Shown: piece by piece, positions 1 to 7,504 of the stretch
Numbering within the stretch: position 1 is the stretch's first letter
Layout: each line of letters starts with the position of its first letter
Origin: Oceanicaulis sp.
Lineage (GTDB): Bacteria; Pseudomonadota; Alphaproteobacteria; Caulobacterales; Maricaulaceae
Length of the DNA stretch: 7,504 bases
NCBI GenBank assembly: GCA_007571185.1
Contig: RKRX01000066.1
Coordinates: forward strand, 1 to 7,504
Direction of reading: 5' to 3'
Notes under the pieces: model-generated
The model's input: only the letters and a program-made list of their open reading frames with translations
The model's database searches: none
What the model was told of the DNA's origin: nothing
Translations under genes and position numbers: made by a program

Positions 1-1
1 C

Positions 2-2293
2 CGTGAACCGATCCATCCGGGCCCACGATCTCGTGGCTTCTACAGAAATGCGGAAGGGTTGGCGGAGGATGTCAGGTTTTTTGCCGAGCAGGTATATTCT
101 TCAGCAGAAGCGCAACTCGAAAAGGTGTTTCCCAAAGTGCGTCTCCCCAAGGCTTGCGGAGGTAATCGAGTCAAGCCAGTCGGCTGGCTCTGGTCAAGGA
201 CTGTACCAAGTCCGGATCCTGCATTCTCATCTACTCATGTACCCATTACGACATCTTTTCTTTTGAGTTCGAAGAAGGGCAAGGAATTTCGAATTGTACC
301 TGTGGTTAGCAAATCCGGGAAAAAGATTGAGTATACTATTGAGGCGGGAGGAACACCTGAGCAACTAAAGCAGGCTCGATCAGGGACTAAAACTGCACGA
401 GGGGCAAACTTCAAATGCATTCTGTCAGGCGCCGCGATAACACCGGACTATGTTCGGGCGCAGGCTAAAGCAGGCCAGATAAACCAAACACTCCTTGCAA
501 TTGTCGTTTCAACTCCGGGCGGCAGAGTGTACTTACCCCCTTCAGAAGATCAGGAGAAAGCCGCTTTGTCGGCCATTCCAAGCTGGAAACCACAAGACTC
601 CATGAATGAAGATTCAAAGGATCTTGTGAGCGGACGTGGATATAATTACCGGTATTGGTATCAATTATTCACAAATCGTCAACTTGCTGTTCTTTCCGCT
701 CTTTCAGATGAAATTAAAACTCTATCAGCTCTTCTGAAAGAGCAAACCAAGGCGCACGAGAACGAAAACCCCGATGTGATCAGTTATGCGGATGCCGTGG
801 TTGTTTATCTCACTCTGGCTCTCAGCCGCATGGCTGATAACTGCAATGCTCATTGTCGATGGTCGGCCGGTGCAACTACGCTCAAGAACATGTTCGGTCG
901 GCAAGCCATTCCCATGACCTGGGATTTCTTTGAAGCCAATCCATTTGCAGGTGGAGCTAGTGATTTTCTTGTGAGTGCTGGTAGAGTCGCAAAGGTCCTG
1001 GATCACTGGAGGGGTTCATCTCAGTCAAGGATAAAGAATGCTGACGCTCAAAGTGCCGACTATCCCCCAAAGACAGTCATACAAACCGACCCGCCGTACT
1101 ACGACAACATTCCGTATGCAGATTTATCTGATTTCTTTTATCTCTGGCTCAAGCGTGGTTTGAAGGAGATTTATCCAGATGTATTCGGTTTGTTTTCCAC
1201 ACCGAAAGCCGAAGAGCTTGTAGCGCTTTCATATCGGCATGGAGGAAAATCCGAAGCTCAGCAGTTCTTTCTGGATGGCATGACTGAAGCCGTTCGAAAC
1301 ATGGCGAATTCATCATCGGATTCTTACCCCACTACAATCTATTATGCCTTCAAGCAAAGTGAGATCGATAAAGAAGGGATTAGCTCTACAGGCTGGGCAA
1401 CCTTCCTGCGGGCTGTTATCGAAGCGGGTTATGCCGTGGTCGGCACGTGGCCACTGAAGACAGAAATGGCCACTCGCATGATCGCATCTGGTACCAACGC
1501 GCTCGCAAATTCTGTCGTCCTTGTCTGCCGCAAGAAGGACGCTTGCGCAGAGACAATCACCCGGGCAGAGTTTATCCGTGCGTTGAAGCGAGAACTTCCC
1601 ATAGCCATCGCCGAACTTCAGGCCGCCAATATTGCGCCAGCAGATATGCCGCAATCTGCTATTGGCCCCGGCATGGGGATTTTTTCTCGCTATAGGGCAG
1701 TACTGGAAGCTGATGATAGTTCGATGGCTGTCAAGACGGCTCTCCAGCTTATTAACAGAGAGCTTGATGACTTTTTGAACGATATTCAGGGTGAGTTTGA
1801 TCCGGACACCCGTTTTGCCATCACCTGGTTTGAACAGCATGGTAACGACAAGGGCGAGTACGGATCGGCCAATTCCATAGCACAGGCCCGCGGTATTTCG
1901 GTTGAAGGCGTCAAGCACGCAGGGATTGTTGAGAGTGCGGCAGGCTCAGTCCGCATCCTCAAACGAGATGAGCTTTTGGATGATTGGTCACCTGAGAACG
2001 AAAAACATCTTACCATATGGGAATGCTGCCAATACCTGATCCGTACGTTGGAAACCCGGGGTGAGCATGAGGCGGCAGTTCTGCTGAAACAGATTGGCAG
2101 TGGGAAGGCTGAAGCGGTCAAGGACCTTGCTTATTGCCTGTATGACATCTGCTCGAACAAGCGCAAGGACGCCGGGGAAGCCACAGCCTATAATGGTCTG
2201 ATCGCTGTCTGGGCGGACCTGACTCGCATGGCTGCAAGCGTATCGCTTGAATATCAAAATAACCAAACCGCGATGAGTTTCCAGGAGGATTGA
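2..2293 (+). CDS. DUF1156-type DNA adenine methyltransferase (COG1743-like), 5' end outside the window
   Basis: Predicted SAM-dependent DNA methyltransferase, most likely N6-adenine, of the large DUF1156/COG1743 family. The frame is open to the left edge. The TTG at 59 is the internal Leu of a conserved GLAEDV motif, not a start, so the N-terminal DUF1156 region and the FxGxG SAM-binding motif must lie upstream. Visible family hallmarks in order: GLAEDV (about 56-73); GWLWSRTV (182-205); a degenerate zinc-ribbon-like segment (209-430); a GKAGQ...GRVYLPP block (about 466-540); the catalytic DPPYYDN motif (1088-1108) followed by YADLSDFFYLWL; YRHGGK (about 1232-1249); STGW and GTNALANSVVLVCR (about 1387-1531); and a C-terminal AYNGL block near 2186. 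It ends one base before the DUF499 gene, so the two are almost certainly cotranscribed. The family is linked to restriction or phage defence. The recognition sequence cannot be read. Family assignment is firm; biochemical activity is inferred. Confidence 0.9.
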   Translation, partial: REPIHPGPRSRGFYRNAEGLAEDVRFFAEQVYSSAEAQLEKVFPKVRLPKACGGNRVKPVGWLWSRTVPSPDPAFSSTHVPITTSFLLSSKKGKEFRIVPVVSKSGKKIEYTIEAGGTPEQLKQARSGTKTARGANFKCILSGAAITPDYVRAQAKAGQINQTLLAIVVSTPGGRVYLPPSEDQEKAALSAIPSWKPQDSMNEDSKDLVSGRGYNYRYWYQLFTNRQLAVLSALSDEIKTLSALLKEQTKAHENENPDVISYADAVVVYLTLALSRMADNCNAHCRWSAGATTLKNMFGRQAIPMTWDFFEANPFAGGASDFLVSAGRVAKVLDHWRGSSQSRIKNADAQSADYPPKTVIQTDPPYYDNIPYADLSDFFYLWLKRGLKEIYPDVFGLFSTPKAEELVALSYRHGGKSEAQQFFLDGMTEAVRNMANSSSDSYPTTIYYAFKQSEIDKEGISSTGWATFLRAVIEAGYAVVGTWPLKTEMATRMIASGTNALANSVVLVCRKKDACAETITRAEFIRALKRELPIAIAELQAANIAPADMPQSAIGPGMGIFSRYRAVLEADDSSMAVKTALQLINRELDDFLNDIQGEFDPDTRFAITWFEQHGNDKGEYGSANSIAQARGISVEGVKHAGIVESAAGSVRILKRDELLDDWSPENEKHLTIWECCQYLIRTLETRGEHEAAVLLKQIGSGKAEAVKDLAYCLYDICSNKRKDAGEATAYNGLIAVWADLTRMAASVSLEYQNNQTAMSFQED
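2283..2288 (+). promoter_or_regulatory. Ribosome-binding site of the DUF499 gene
   Basis: A perfect AGGAGG Shine-Dalgarno sequence lies six bases before the ATG at 2295, inside the last codons of the methylase gene. It fixes the start of the DUF499 protein and suggests translational coupling, because the methylase stop (2291-2293) falls between this site and the ATG. Confidence 0.88.
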
Positions 2294-2294
2294 T

Positions 2295-5200
2295 ATGGCG
2301 AAAAGTGCACGACAAACCGTATTCGAAGGAATGGAACTTTTGCCAGAAGCCCTGGCCCCGTTTGTTGAACAACGGCTTGGCGCCGAACTCAAAGGTTATT
2401 GGCAGGTGCAGGTCGTCGAGCGGCTGGGCATGCGCGCCAATTCCGATGGCGGTGTAAACTGGGATCAGCAAGGACTTTTGAAATGCATGATGGTCTTTTG
2501 GCGAGATGCGTTTGGAAAAGTCCTGGGTCACTCGGGACGGTCTTATGTTTCAGAGCTTCTGGAGGTTCGTAACAAGCTTTCTCACAACGAGAAATTTAGT
2601 TACGATGATGCTGAACGGGCTCTCGATTCCATGCGCCGTTTGCTGGAGGCGGTCAGCGCCGGTGATGCCGCAGATGAAATCAGCAAAATGCGGGATACAA
2701 TCCTTAGAACCAAATTTGCTGAGCTACAGCGAAACGAGGAACGCAAGAAGACGCGGGGGACTGAAATCTCCGTGGATACAACCGCAGGGCTTTTATCCTG
2801 GCGTGAGGTTATTGAGCCGCATCCAGATGTTGCTACCGGCGAATTCCACCAGGCTGAGTTTGCCGCCGACCTTGCCAAGGTTCATAACGGCAGTGCGCCG
2901 TCCGAGTATCTTAATCCGGGTGAGTTTTTTAGCCGCACATATTTAACAGACGGTCTCAGCACGCTTCTTGTAAGCGCAGCTAAACGCCTCTCGGGCAAGG
3001 GTGGTGATCCGGTTGTTGAACTCCAGACCAATTTCGGCGGCGGCAAAACGCACTCGATGCTCGCTCTTTATCACATGGCGGGCGACATACCAACGGAAGA
3101 CCTTCCGGGTCTGGATCAACTCCTTACAGACAAGGAAGTGTCGGTTCCGAAAAAGATCAACCGCGCGGTTCTGGTTGGAACTTCTCGTGGGCCGCAAGAT
3201 GTTCTGTCTGAAGGCCGTGGCGTCAGGATCAAAACGACCTGGGGAGAGTTGGCCTGGCAACTGGGCGGCGCGGAAGGTTTCGCCATGGTCGTGGAGAACG
3301 ATGAGCGCGGTATCGCCCCGGGGTCAAATCTTCTGGAAGAGCTTTTCAGGAAGTTCGCACCCTGCCTGATCCTGATTGACGAATGGGTCGCCTATCTGCG
3401 GCAAATTTATAAAACTGAAGGTCTGCCTTCCGGGTCGTTTGATGCGAACCTCTCGTTTGTTCAATCCCTCACAGAAGCGGTCAAAGCCAGCCCCGGGATA
3501 CTTTTGGTGGCATCACTCCCGGCATCTCAAATCGAAGTTGGAGGTGAAGGCGGGCAAGAGGCGCTTAAGCGCCTGGGGCAAACCTTCTCAAGGATAGAGT
3601 CATCATGGCGTCCGGCCTCTCAGGAAGAAAGCTACGAGATCGTCCGGCGTCGCCTCTTCAAGGACATTCCCGGCGACCGGTTCATGCACCGGGACAACAC
3701 TCTGAAGCAGTTTGCAAAAATGTACCGGGAAAATTCGGACGACTTTCCGCAAGGTTGTGCAGATGAGGACTACCGGCGGAAGCTTGAAAAGGCATACCCG
3801 ATCCACCCGGATTTGTTTCATCAGCTCTACACACGCTGGGGCTCGCTTGAAAAGTTCCAGCGGACTCGAGGTGTTCTAAGGCTTATGGCGCAAGTGATCC
3901 ATGAGCTTTGGATCAACGGTGATCCATCGGTCATGATTATGCCCGGAAGCGTGGCGGTCGGCTCTGAACGGGTTGAACCTGAGCTGCTTCATTATCTTGA
4001 TGTCAATTGGCAATCGATTATCGCCGGTGATATCGATGGATCAAACTCCGTACCTTACAAAATCGATAAAGCTTCCCCGAACATCGGGAAATATTCAGCC
4101 GCCAGGCGGATTGCACGCACAATTTTCATGGCCACTGCGTCGACGGCAGGCGAGGAGAATCGGGGTATTGACGATAAACATATCAACCTGGGCGTGGTGC
4201 AGCCGGGTGAACGGCCCGCGATTTTTGGGGATGCCCTCAGAAGACTCACCAACCAGGCCAGGTTCATGCACGGCGACCTGGGCCGGTATTGGTACTCAAT
4301 GTCACCGAGCCTCAATCGCATGGCCGAGGATCGAGCAAATCAACTTGAGGAGCAACTTGTTCTGATCGAAATCGACAAAGCCCTTACCGAGTATGTGAAT
4401 GGCATGGCTGACCGAGGCCACTTCGATAGTGTGCAGGTGGCCCCGGGCGATAGTTCGGATATCCCGGATGAAGCAGGGGGGATCAGGGCCGTCGTCCTTG
4501 GTGTTGCTCATCCGCATACAGGCCGGGCAGGGTCAGAAGCAAGAACCGAAGCTCTGCATATTCTTATGCACCGAGGGAACATGCCGCGTGTATATCGAAA
4601 CACCCTCATCTTCATAGCCGCTGAAAACCGACAAATTGACAGTCTTAAAGAAGCAAAACGTATTCACCTTGCCTGGACTGGGATCGTCAGGGACGCGAAA
4701 TCAGGCCGTTTGGACCTTAAAGCGAGTGAACTCGCACTTGCCGAAGCGAAAGCACAAGAAGCCGGGGAAACCGTAAAGACGCGTCTGAAAGAAGCATGGT
4801 GCTACATTTTATATCCTTGGCAGGAAAACGCGCAGGCGGACCTGGACTGGCAATCACCGAAGGTTCCCGCATCCGATGGCTTGCTTGCCCGCGCTGCCAG
4901 GAAATTGGTGAGTGACGAAGGCTTGTTTCCTGAGTTGGGTCCAGCTCGATTGGATCGTGAGCTTAAGAAATATGTATGGAATGGTAAGAACCACTTATAC
5001 CTGAAGGACATTTGGGAATACTTCAATCGCTACGTTTACTTCCCTCGCCTCAAGAACAAGGACGTCCTGGCCACGGCAGTCAAGGCAGCGATTGGCGGTA
5101 TAGTGCCGGGAGTTTTTGCATATGCCGAGAGATGGAACGAGGTAGAGGAGAAATACGAAGGTCTTGTTATTCGACAGGAAACAGCTGTTCCGGTGGTGAT

Positions 5201-5588
5201 TGATGCGGAGAGCGTCATTGTTGCGCCTGACATCGCAGAGGCTGAGTTTAACAAGCAAGATAGTGCCGTTTCGCCTGAACAACCTTCTGGATCAGAAGGA
5301 GGAGCCGAAAGGCATGAGCCAGAAAATGATCCAGATATTTCGCCCAAACAGTCCGCACTGCCAAAGCGTTTCCTGGGCACGGTTATGATCAATCCTGATC
5401 GCCCCGCCAAAGAAATTTATCAGGTCGTCGAAGGGATTATCGAACAAGTCACGACCATCCCGGGCGCCAAGGTGGAAATAAAGCTGGAGATTGATGCTGA
5501 AGCCCCGGGTGGGATCGATAAGGCCAAGGCTCGGGTTTTGACCGAGAATGCATCAACGCTAGGTTTTATTGATAAAGAAATACTATAA
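2295..5588 (+). CDS. HEPN-DUF499 ATPase, predicted antiphage-associated protein
   Basis: A 1097-residue DUF499 (COG1483-like) AAA-type ATPase, about full family length. Residues ~10-120 match a Swt1-like HEPN domain with the R-x4-H motif RNKLSH (R92, H97). HEPN domains are often RNases or toxin modules, but activity here is untested. After a charged helical linker (~125-160), the ATPase core carries Walker A NFGGGKTHS (246-254, K251) and Walker B LILIDEW (358-364, D362/E363). LLVASLP (403-409) could be sensor 1. Residues ~501-530 (YPIHPDLF...TRGVLRLMA) form the conserved helical segment. A family-typical region at ~830-955 (WCYILYPWQ, FAYAERW) follows, then an acidic, proline-containing linker (~980-1022) and a separate C-terminal domain (FLGTV...LGF, ~1026-1092). 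No signal peptide or membrane segment is apparent, so it is presumably cytoplasmic. The start is set by AGGAGG. Next to a DUF1156 methylase, it is probably the motor or regulator of the same system. Confidence 0.93.
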   Translation: MAKSARQTVFEGMELLPEALAPFVEQRLGAELKGYWQVQVVERLGMRANSDGGVNWDQQGLLKCMMVFWRDAFGKVLGHSGRSYVSELLEVRNKLSHNEKFSYDDAERALDSMRRLLEAVSAGDAADEISKMRDTILRTKFAELQRNEERKKTRGTEISVDTTAGLLSWREVIEPHPDVATGEFHQAEFAADLAKVHNGSAPSEYLNPGEFFSRTYLTDGLSTLLVSAAKRLSGKGGDPVVELQTNFGGGKTHSMLALYHMAGDIPTEDLPGLDQLLTDKEVSVPKKINRAVLVGTSRGPQDVLSEGRGVRIKTTWGELAWQLGGAEGFAMVVENDERGIAPGSNLLEELFRKFAPCLILIDEWVAYLRQIYKTEGLPSGSFDANLSFVQSLTEAVKASPGILLVASLPASQIEVGGEGGQEALKRLGQTFSRIESSWRPASQEESYEIVRRRLFKDIPGDRFMHRDNTLKQFAKMYRENSDDFPQGCADEDYRRKLEKAYPIHPDLFHQLYTRWGSLEKFQRTRGVLRLMAQVIHELWINGDPSVMIMPGSVAVGSERVEPELLHYLDVNWQSIIAGDIDGSNSVPYKIDKASPNIGKYSAARRIARTIFMATASTAGEENRGIDDKHINLGVVQPGERPAIFGDALRRLTNQARFMHGDLGRYWYSMSPSLNRMAEDRANQLEEQLVLIEIDKALTEYVNGMADRGHFDSVQVAPGDSSDIPDEAGGIRAVVLGVAHPHTGRAGSEARTEALHILMHRGNMPRVYRNTLIFIAAENRQIDSLKEAKRIHLAWTGIVRDAKSGRLDLKASELALAEAKAQEAGETVKTRLKEAWCYILYPWQENAQADLDWQSPKVPASDGLLARAARKLVSDEGLFPELGPARLDRELKKYVWNGKNHLYLKDIWEYFNRYVYFPRLKNKDVLATAVKAAIGGIVPGVFAYAERWNEVEEKYEGLVIRQETAVPVVIDAESVIVAPDIAEAEFNKQDSAVSPEQPSGSEGGAERHEPENDPDISPKQSALPKRFLGTVMINPDRPAKEIYQVVEGIIEQVTTIPGAKVEIKLEIDAEAPGGIDKAKARVLTENASTLGFIDKEIL

Positions 5589-5599
5589 AGTGTCTGCCA
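5575..5599 (+). repeat. Imperfect direct repeat, copy 1
   Basis: Overlaps the end of the DUF499 gene. It shares the ordered blocks AAGAAA, ACTATAA, TGTC and CCA with 7468-7493: 20 of 26 aligned positions with one single-base gap. The pair brackets the helicase fragment. It is A-rich, so chance similarity is possible. Confidence 0.3.
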
Positions 5600-5652
5600 G
5601 AAAATCCGCAAAATCCTCCCGGAACTAAACCACGAAGACTGCTCATAACCCA
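5589..5652. other. Spacer holding a possible gene remnant and rearrangement junction
   Basis: The space between the DUF499 stop and the helicase fragment has no recognisable gene or terminator hairpin. A GTG at 5590, one base after the stop and so spaced like the methylase-DUF499 pair, opens a 12-codon basic peptide (MSARKSAKSSRN) ending at TAA 5626-5628. This mini-frame is in the same phase as the helicase fragment, so that single stop is the only interruption between them. It contains a near-perfect 9-base tandem (5601-5609 and 5610-5618, 8 of 9 identical). It could be the remnant 5' end of the original third gene; this is inference. Confidence 0.4.
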
Positions 5653-7458
5653 TTGATTTTATTAGCAATGGCACTTTTGCGTATAATTCCCCATTTAATG
5701 GTCAATTATGATCTGCCCTGGAACCCGAACCGGCTGGAACAGCGTTTCGGGCGCATCCACCGGATCGGCCAGACTGAGGTCTGTCATCTGTTCAACCTGG
5801 TCGCCGGCGAGACGCGGGAAGGTCAGGTCTATGAACGCCTGCTGGAAAAACTTGAAGAAGCCCGGCAAGCGCTCAAGGGCAAGGTCTATGACGTGCTTGG
5901 CGAGCTGTTTGAGCAACGCTCGCTCAATGAGCTGTTGTTTGAAGCGGTCCGATATGGCGACGACCCCGCCGTTCGACGACGGCTTGAGACTGTTGTCGAT
6001 GGCGCGGTCGATCACGCGCATATCGAAGCGCTGTCACGCCGCGCCCGGCTCTCGAGCGAAAGCCTGCCCGCCGCCGATGTCGAAAAACTGCGCCTGGATA
6101 TGGAGCGCGCCGCCGCTGAGCGGCTGCAACCGCACTATATCGGCCAATTTTTCCACGAAGCATTCCGCCGTTTGGGGGGCGTGATGGAAGCGCGTGAGTC
6201 CGGGCGGTATGAAATACTCCGCGTTCCAGCCAGGGTCCGGGCGCATGACCGGTGCACCGGTTCCGGCGATCCTGTGCTTGAACGCTATGAGCGTGTCTGT
6301 TTTGACAAGGCGTCGCGGGGAACCCGACCACAGGCCACCCTTATCGCCCCCGGGCATCCGCTGCTTGATGCGGTGCTGGACCTGACGCTTTTGCATTATG
6401 GCCTGACGCTGCAACAGGGCGCTATTCTGGTTGACGAGACCGACCCGGGCGCCCGGCCCCGGCTGCTTGTCATGGCCGAGCATGAGGTGACCGACGGGCG
6501 CACAGCCCCTGACGGGGCGGCCCGTTCGGTCTCACAACGTCTGGAGTTTGTATTTATGGACGCGCGCGGTGAGGCGATAGACGCCGGGGCGGCGCCCTAT
6601 CTTGATCTGCGCGGCGCACACGATGATGAGGCGGCGGCGCTTGCGCCTGTGCTGGAGGCGGACTGGTTGGCCGGCGATCTCGCCGACCGCGCCCGCGATT
6701 TTGTCGCCGCCCATCTGGTCGGCCCGCATTTGGATCAGGTCAAGGCGCAGCGGTCAGGCCATCTCGACAAGGTCGAGCGCGAAGTGCGCGCTCGCCTGTC
6801 CACAGAAATCCGGTTCTGGGACAATCGCGTGGCCAAACACCAGGCCGCTATCCGGGCGGGCCGGGATGAAACCCTGCCCTGGCGCAAGGCGCGGGAACGG
6901 GTTGATCATCTGACCGCTCGCTTGGAACAGCGTCTGGCCGAAATCAAGCAACAGCGGGCGCTATCGGCCCGTCCGCCCCGGGTGTGCGGCGGGGCGCTGG
7001 TGATTCCAGCCCGGCTGCTGGCGCGTCTTGAGGATGAAGACCGTGTTCCCGCAGGCATGGCCGAGGATACCGCGATCAGCGAACAGATCGGGATGGAGGC
7101 GGTGATGGCCGCTGAACGCGCCGCCGGGCGCAGACCGGTGGATGTCTCTCACCTCAATCGCGGCTGGGATATTGAGAGCTTTACAGCAGAGAACCGCATG
7201 TTGATGCTAGAGGTGAAGGCGCGTGTGGTCGGGGGGCATGAAATTTTTGTCACCAAGAACGAAATGCTTCAGGCCCGCAATGCCGGGGCGCAATATCACC
7301 TGGTCATCGTGCCGGTTGAGGACGGTTTTGCGCAGGCGCCGGTTTATATCACCGATCCTGCACACAGGTTCTGGGATCGGGGCGATTTCAAGGATACCAA
7401 GAGAGCCTTCCGGGTGCGCGACCTCATCGCCGAGGGCGGGCCCGGACCCTGTCTTTGA
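5653..7458 (+). CDS. N-terminally truncated SNF2/RapA-like helicase with C-terminal DUF3883 domain
   Basis: C-terminal portion of a SNF2-superfamily DNA helicase/translocase; intact relatives are about twice this length. Recognisable homology begins near 5692 (HLMVNYD, motif V region) and continues through motif VI, QRFGRIHRIGQ (residues 30-40 counted from 5653, arginine fingers R34 and R37). Motifs I-IV, including Walker A and DExH, are absent. A long family-specific middle region follows, then a charged probable coiled coil (~357-437). The DUF3883 domain, containing GWDIES (504-509), LEVKAR (519-524) and IFVTKNE, has a PD-(D/E)xK-like D506/E520/K522 spacing; nuclease activity is not proven. 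Start is uncertain: TTG 5653, ATG 5668 and ATG 5698 all lack a clear Shine-Dalgarno. GC is visibly higher (sample rows 62-70%) than in the spacer (35%). In a full locus this would be the helicase partner of the methylase and DUF499 protein. It lacks an ATP site, so it is probably a pseudogene or fragment despite its open frame. Confidence 0.85.
   Translation: MILLAMALLRIIPHLMVNYDLPWNPNRLEQRFGRIHRIGQTEVCHLFNLVAGETREGQVYERLLEKLEEARQALKGKVYDVLGELFEQRSLNELLFEAVRYGDDPAVRRRLETVVDGAVDHAHIEALSRRARLSSESLPAADVEKLRLDMERAAAERLQPHYIGQFFHEAFRRLGGVMEARESGRYEILRVPARVRAHDRCTGSGDPVLERYERVCFDKASRGTRPQATLIAPGHPLLDAVLDLTLLHYGLTLQQGAILVDETDPGARPRLLVMAEHEVTDGRTAPDGAARSVSQRLEFVFMDARGEAIDAGAAPYLDLRGAHDDEAAALAPVLEADWLAGDLADRARDFVAAHLVGPHLDQVKAQRSGHLDKVEREVRARLSTEIRFWDNRVAKHQAAIRAGRDETLPWRKARERVDHLTARLEQRLAEIKQQRALSARPPRVCGGALVIPARLLARLEDEDRVPAGMAEDTAISEQIGMEAVMAAERAAGRRPVDVSHLNRGWDIESFTAENRMLMLEVKARVVGGHEIFVTKNEMLQARNAGAQYHLVIVPVEDGFAQAPVYITDPAHRFWDRGDFKDTKRAFRVRDLIAEGGPGPCL
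5682..5687 (+). promoter_or_regulatory. Possible -10 box before the helicase fragment
   Basis: A perfect TATAAT lies in a 60-base row that is only 35% GC, about 10 bases before ATG 5698. No convincing -35 sits at 16-18 bases: TTGATT at 5653-5658 is 23 bases away. It could drive a near-leaderless transcript of the fragment or be a chance match in AT-rich DNA. Confidence 0.2.
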
Positions 7459-7467
7459 CGCCGGCTG

Positions 7468-7493
7468 AAGAAACAACTATAAGCTGTCCACCA
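7468..7493 (+). repeat. Imperfect direct repeat, copy 2
   Basis: Lies 9 bases after the helicase fragment's stop and matches 5575-5599 in the same orientation (blocks AAGAAA, ACTATAA, TGTC, CCA). It may mark a recombination or duplication boundary, or be coincidence. Confidence 0.3.
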
Positions 7494-7504
7494 TGACTTT
7501 GTCC

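Noticed and set aside
59..61. TTG as the start codon of the methylase
   Set aside because: The frame is open upstream to the window edge, and this codon is the Leu of the conserved GLAEDV motif; the gene begins outside the window.
1313..2531. Several reverse-strand open frames of 110-200 codons across the methylase and DUF499 genes
   Set aside because: They lie opposite genes with strong family motifs, show no recognisable domains and overlap one another; they are antisense shadows.
5589..5640. Rho-independent terminator after the DUF499 gene
   Set aside because: No GC-rich hairpin followed by a T-run is visible here.
5924..6483. Overlapping reverse-strand open frames opposite the helicase fragment
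   Set aside because: Long antisense frames are expected in GC-rich coding DNA; no recognisable domains or ribosome-binding sites.
7493..7504. ATG at 7493 (M-T-L-S) as the start of a following gene
   Set aside because: Only four codons are visible and no clear Shine-Dalgarno precedes it; it cannot be supported.
1..7504. CRISPR array, tRNA, rRNA or transposase gene
   Set aside because: No regularly spaced repeats, tRNA-like cloverleaf or conserved rRNA segments were seen, and no frame resembles a transposase or integrase.

Overview
The window looks like a bacterial accessory or defence-island segment, probably from a proteobacterium. That guess rests only on gene style and moderate-to-high GC; no taxonomic marker is present. 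All three recognisable genes are on the + strand and nearly fill the window. No rRNA, tRNA, CRISPR array or transposase gene was seen.

Layout: (1) 2-2293 is the 3' part of a DUF1156-type DNA adenine methyltransferase gene (COG1743-like), entering from the left edge. Its DPPY catalytic motif is in view; the N-terminal DUF1156 region and SAM-binding FxGxG motif should lie upstream. (2) One base later, behind a perfect AGGAGG ribosome-binding site, 2295-5588 encodes a 1097-residue DUF499 ATPase. It has an N-terminal Swt1-like HEPN domain (RNKLSH motif), a Walker A GGGKTH and a Walker B LILIDE. (3) After a ~60-110-base AT-rich spacer, 5653-7458 encodes the C-terminal portion of a SNF2/RapA-like helicase ending in a DUF3883 domain with a D...ExK arrangement. 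Both the ATPase lobe and most of the second RecA lobe are missing, and recognisable homology starts abruptly just before helicase motif V/VI.

Together the genes form the DUF1156 methylase - DUF499 ATPase - SNF2/DUF3883 helicase combination. From memory, comparative-genomics surveys have listed such genes as predicted antiphage or restriction-modification-like defence components related in content to BREX and DISARM. A plausible model is self-DNA marking by the methylase, large AAA-type ATPase/HEPN control by DUF499, and DNA translocation or cleavage by the helicase/DUF3883 protein. This is inference.

The most notable structural signal is the junction at 5589-5700. The helicase gene is decapitated there, composition shifts from about 35% GC in the spacer to 60-70% GC in the fragment, a GTG one base after the DUF499 stop is in frame with the fragment but cut off by a single TAA, and a short imperfect repeat recurs just past the fragment's stop. 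The helicase end of the locus therefore looks rearranged, so the system may be inactive, or may depend on a separate helicase ATPase elsewhere.
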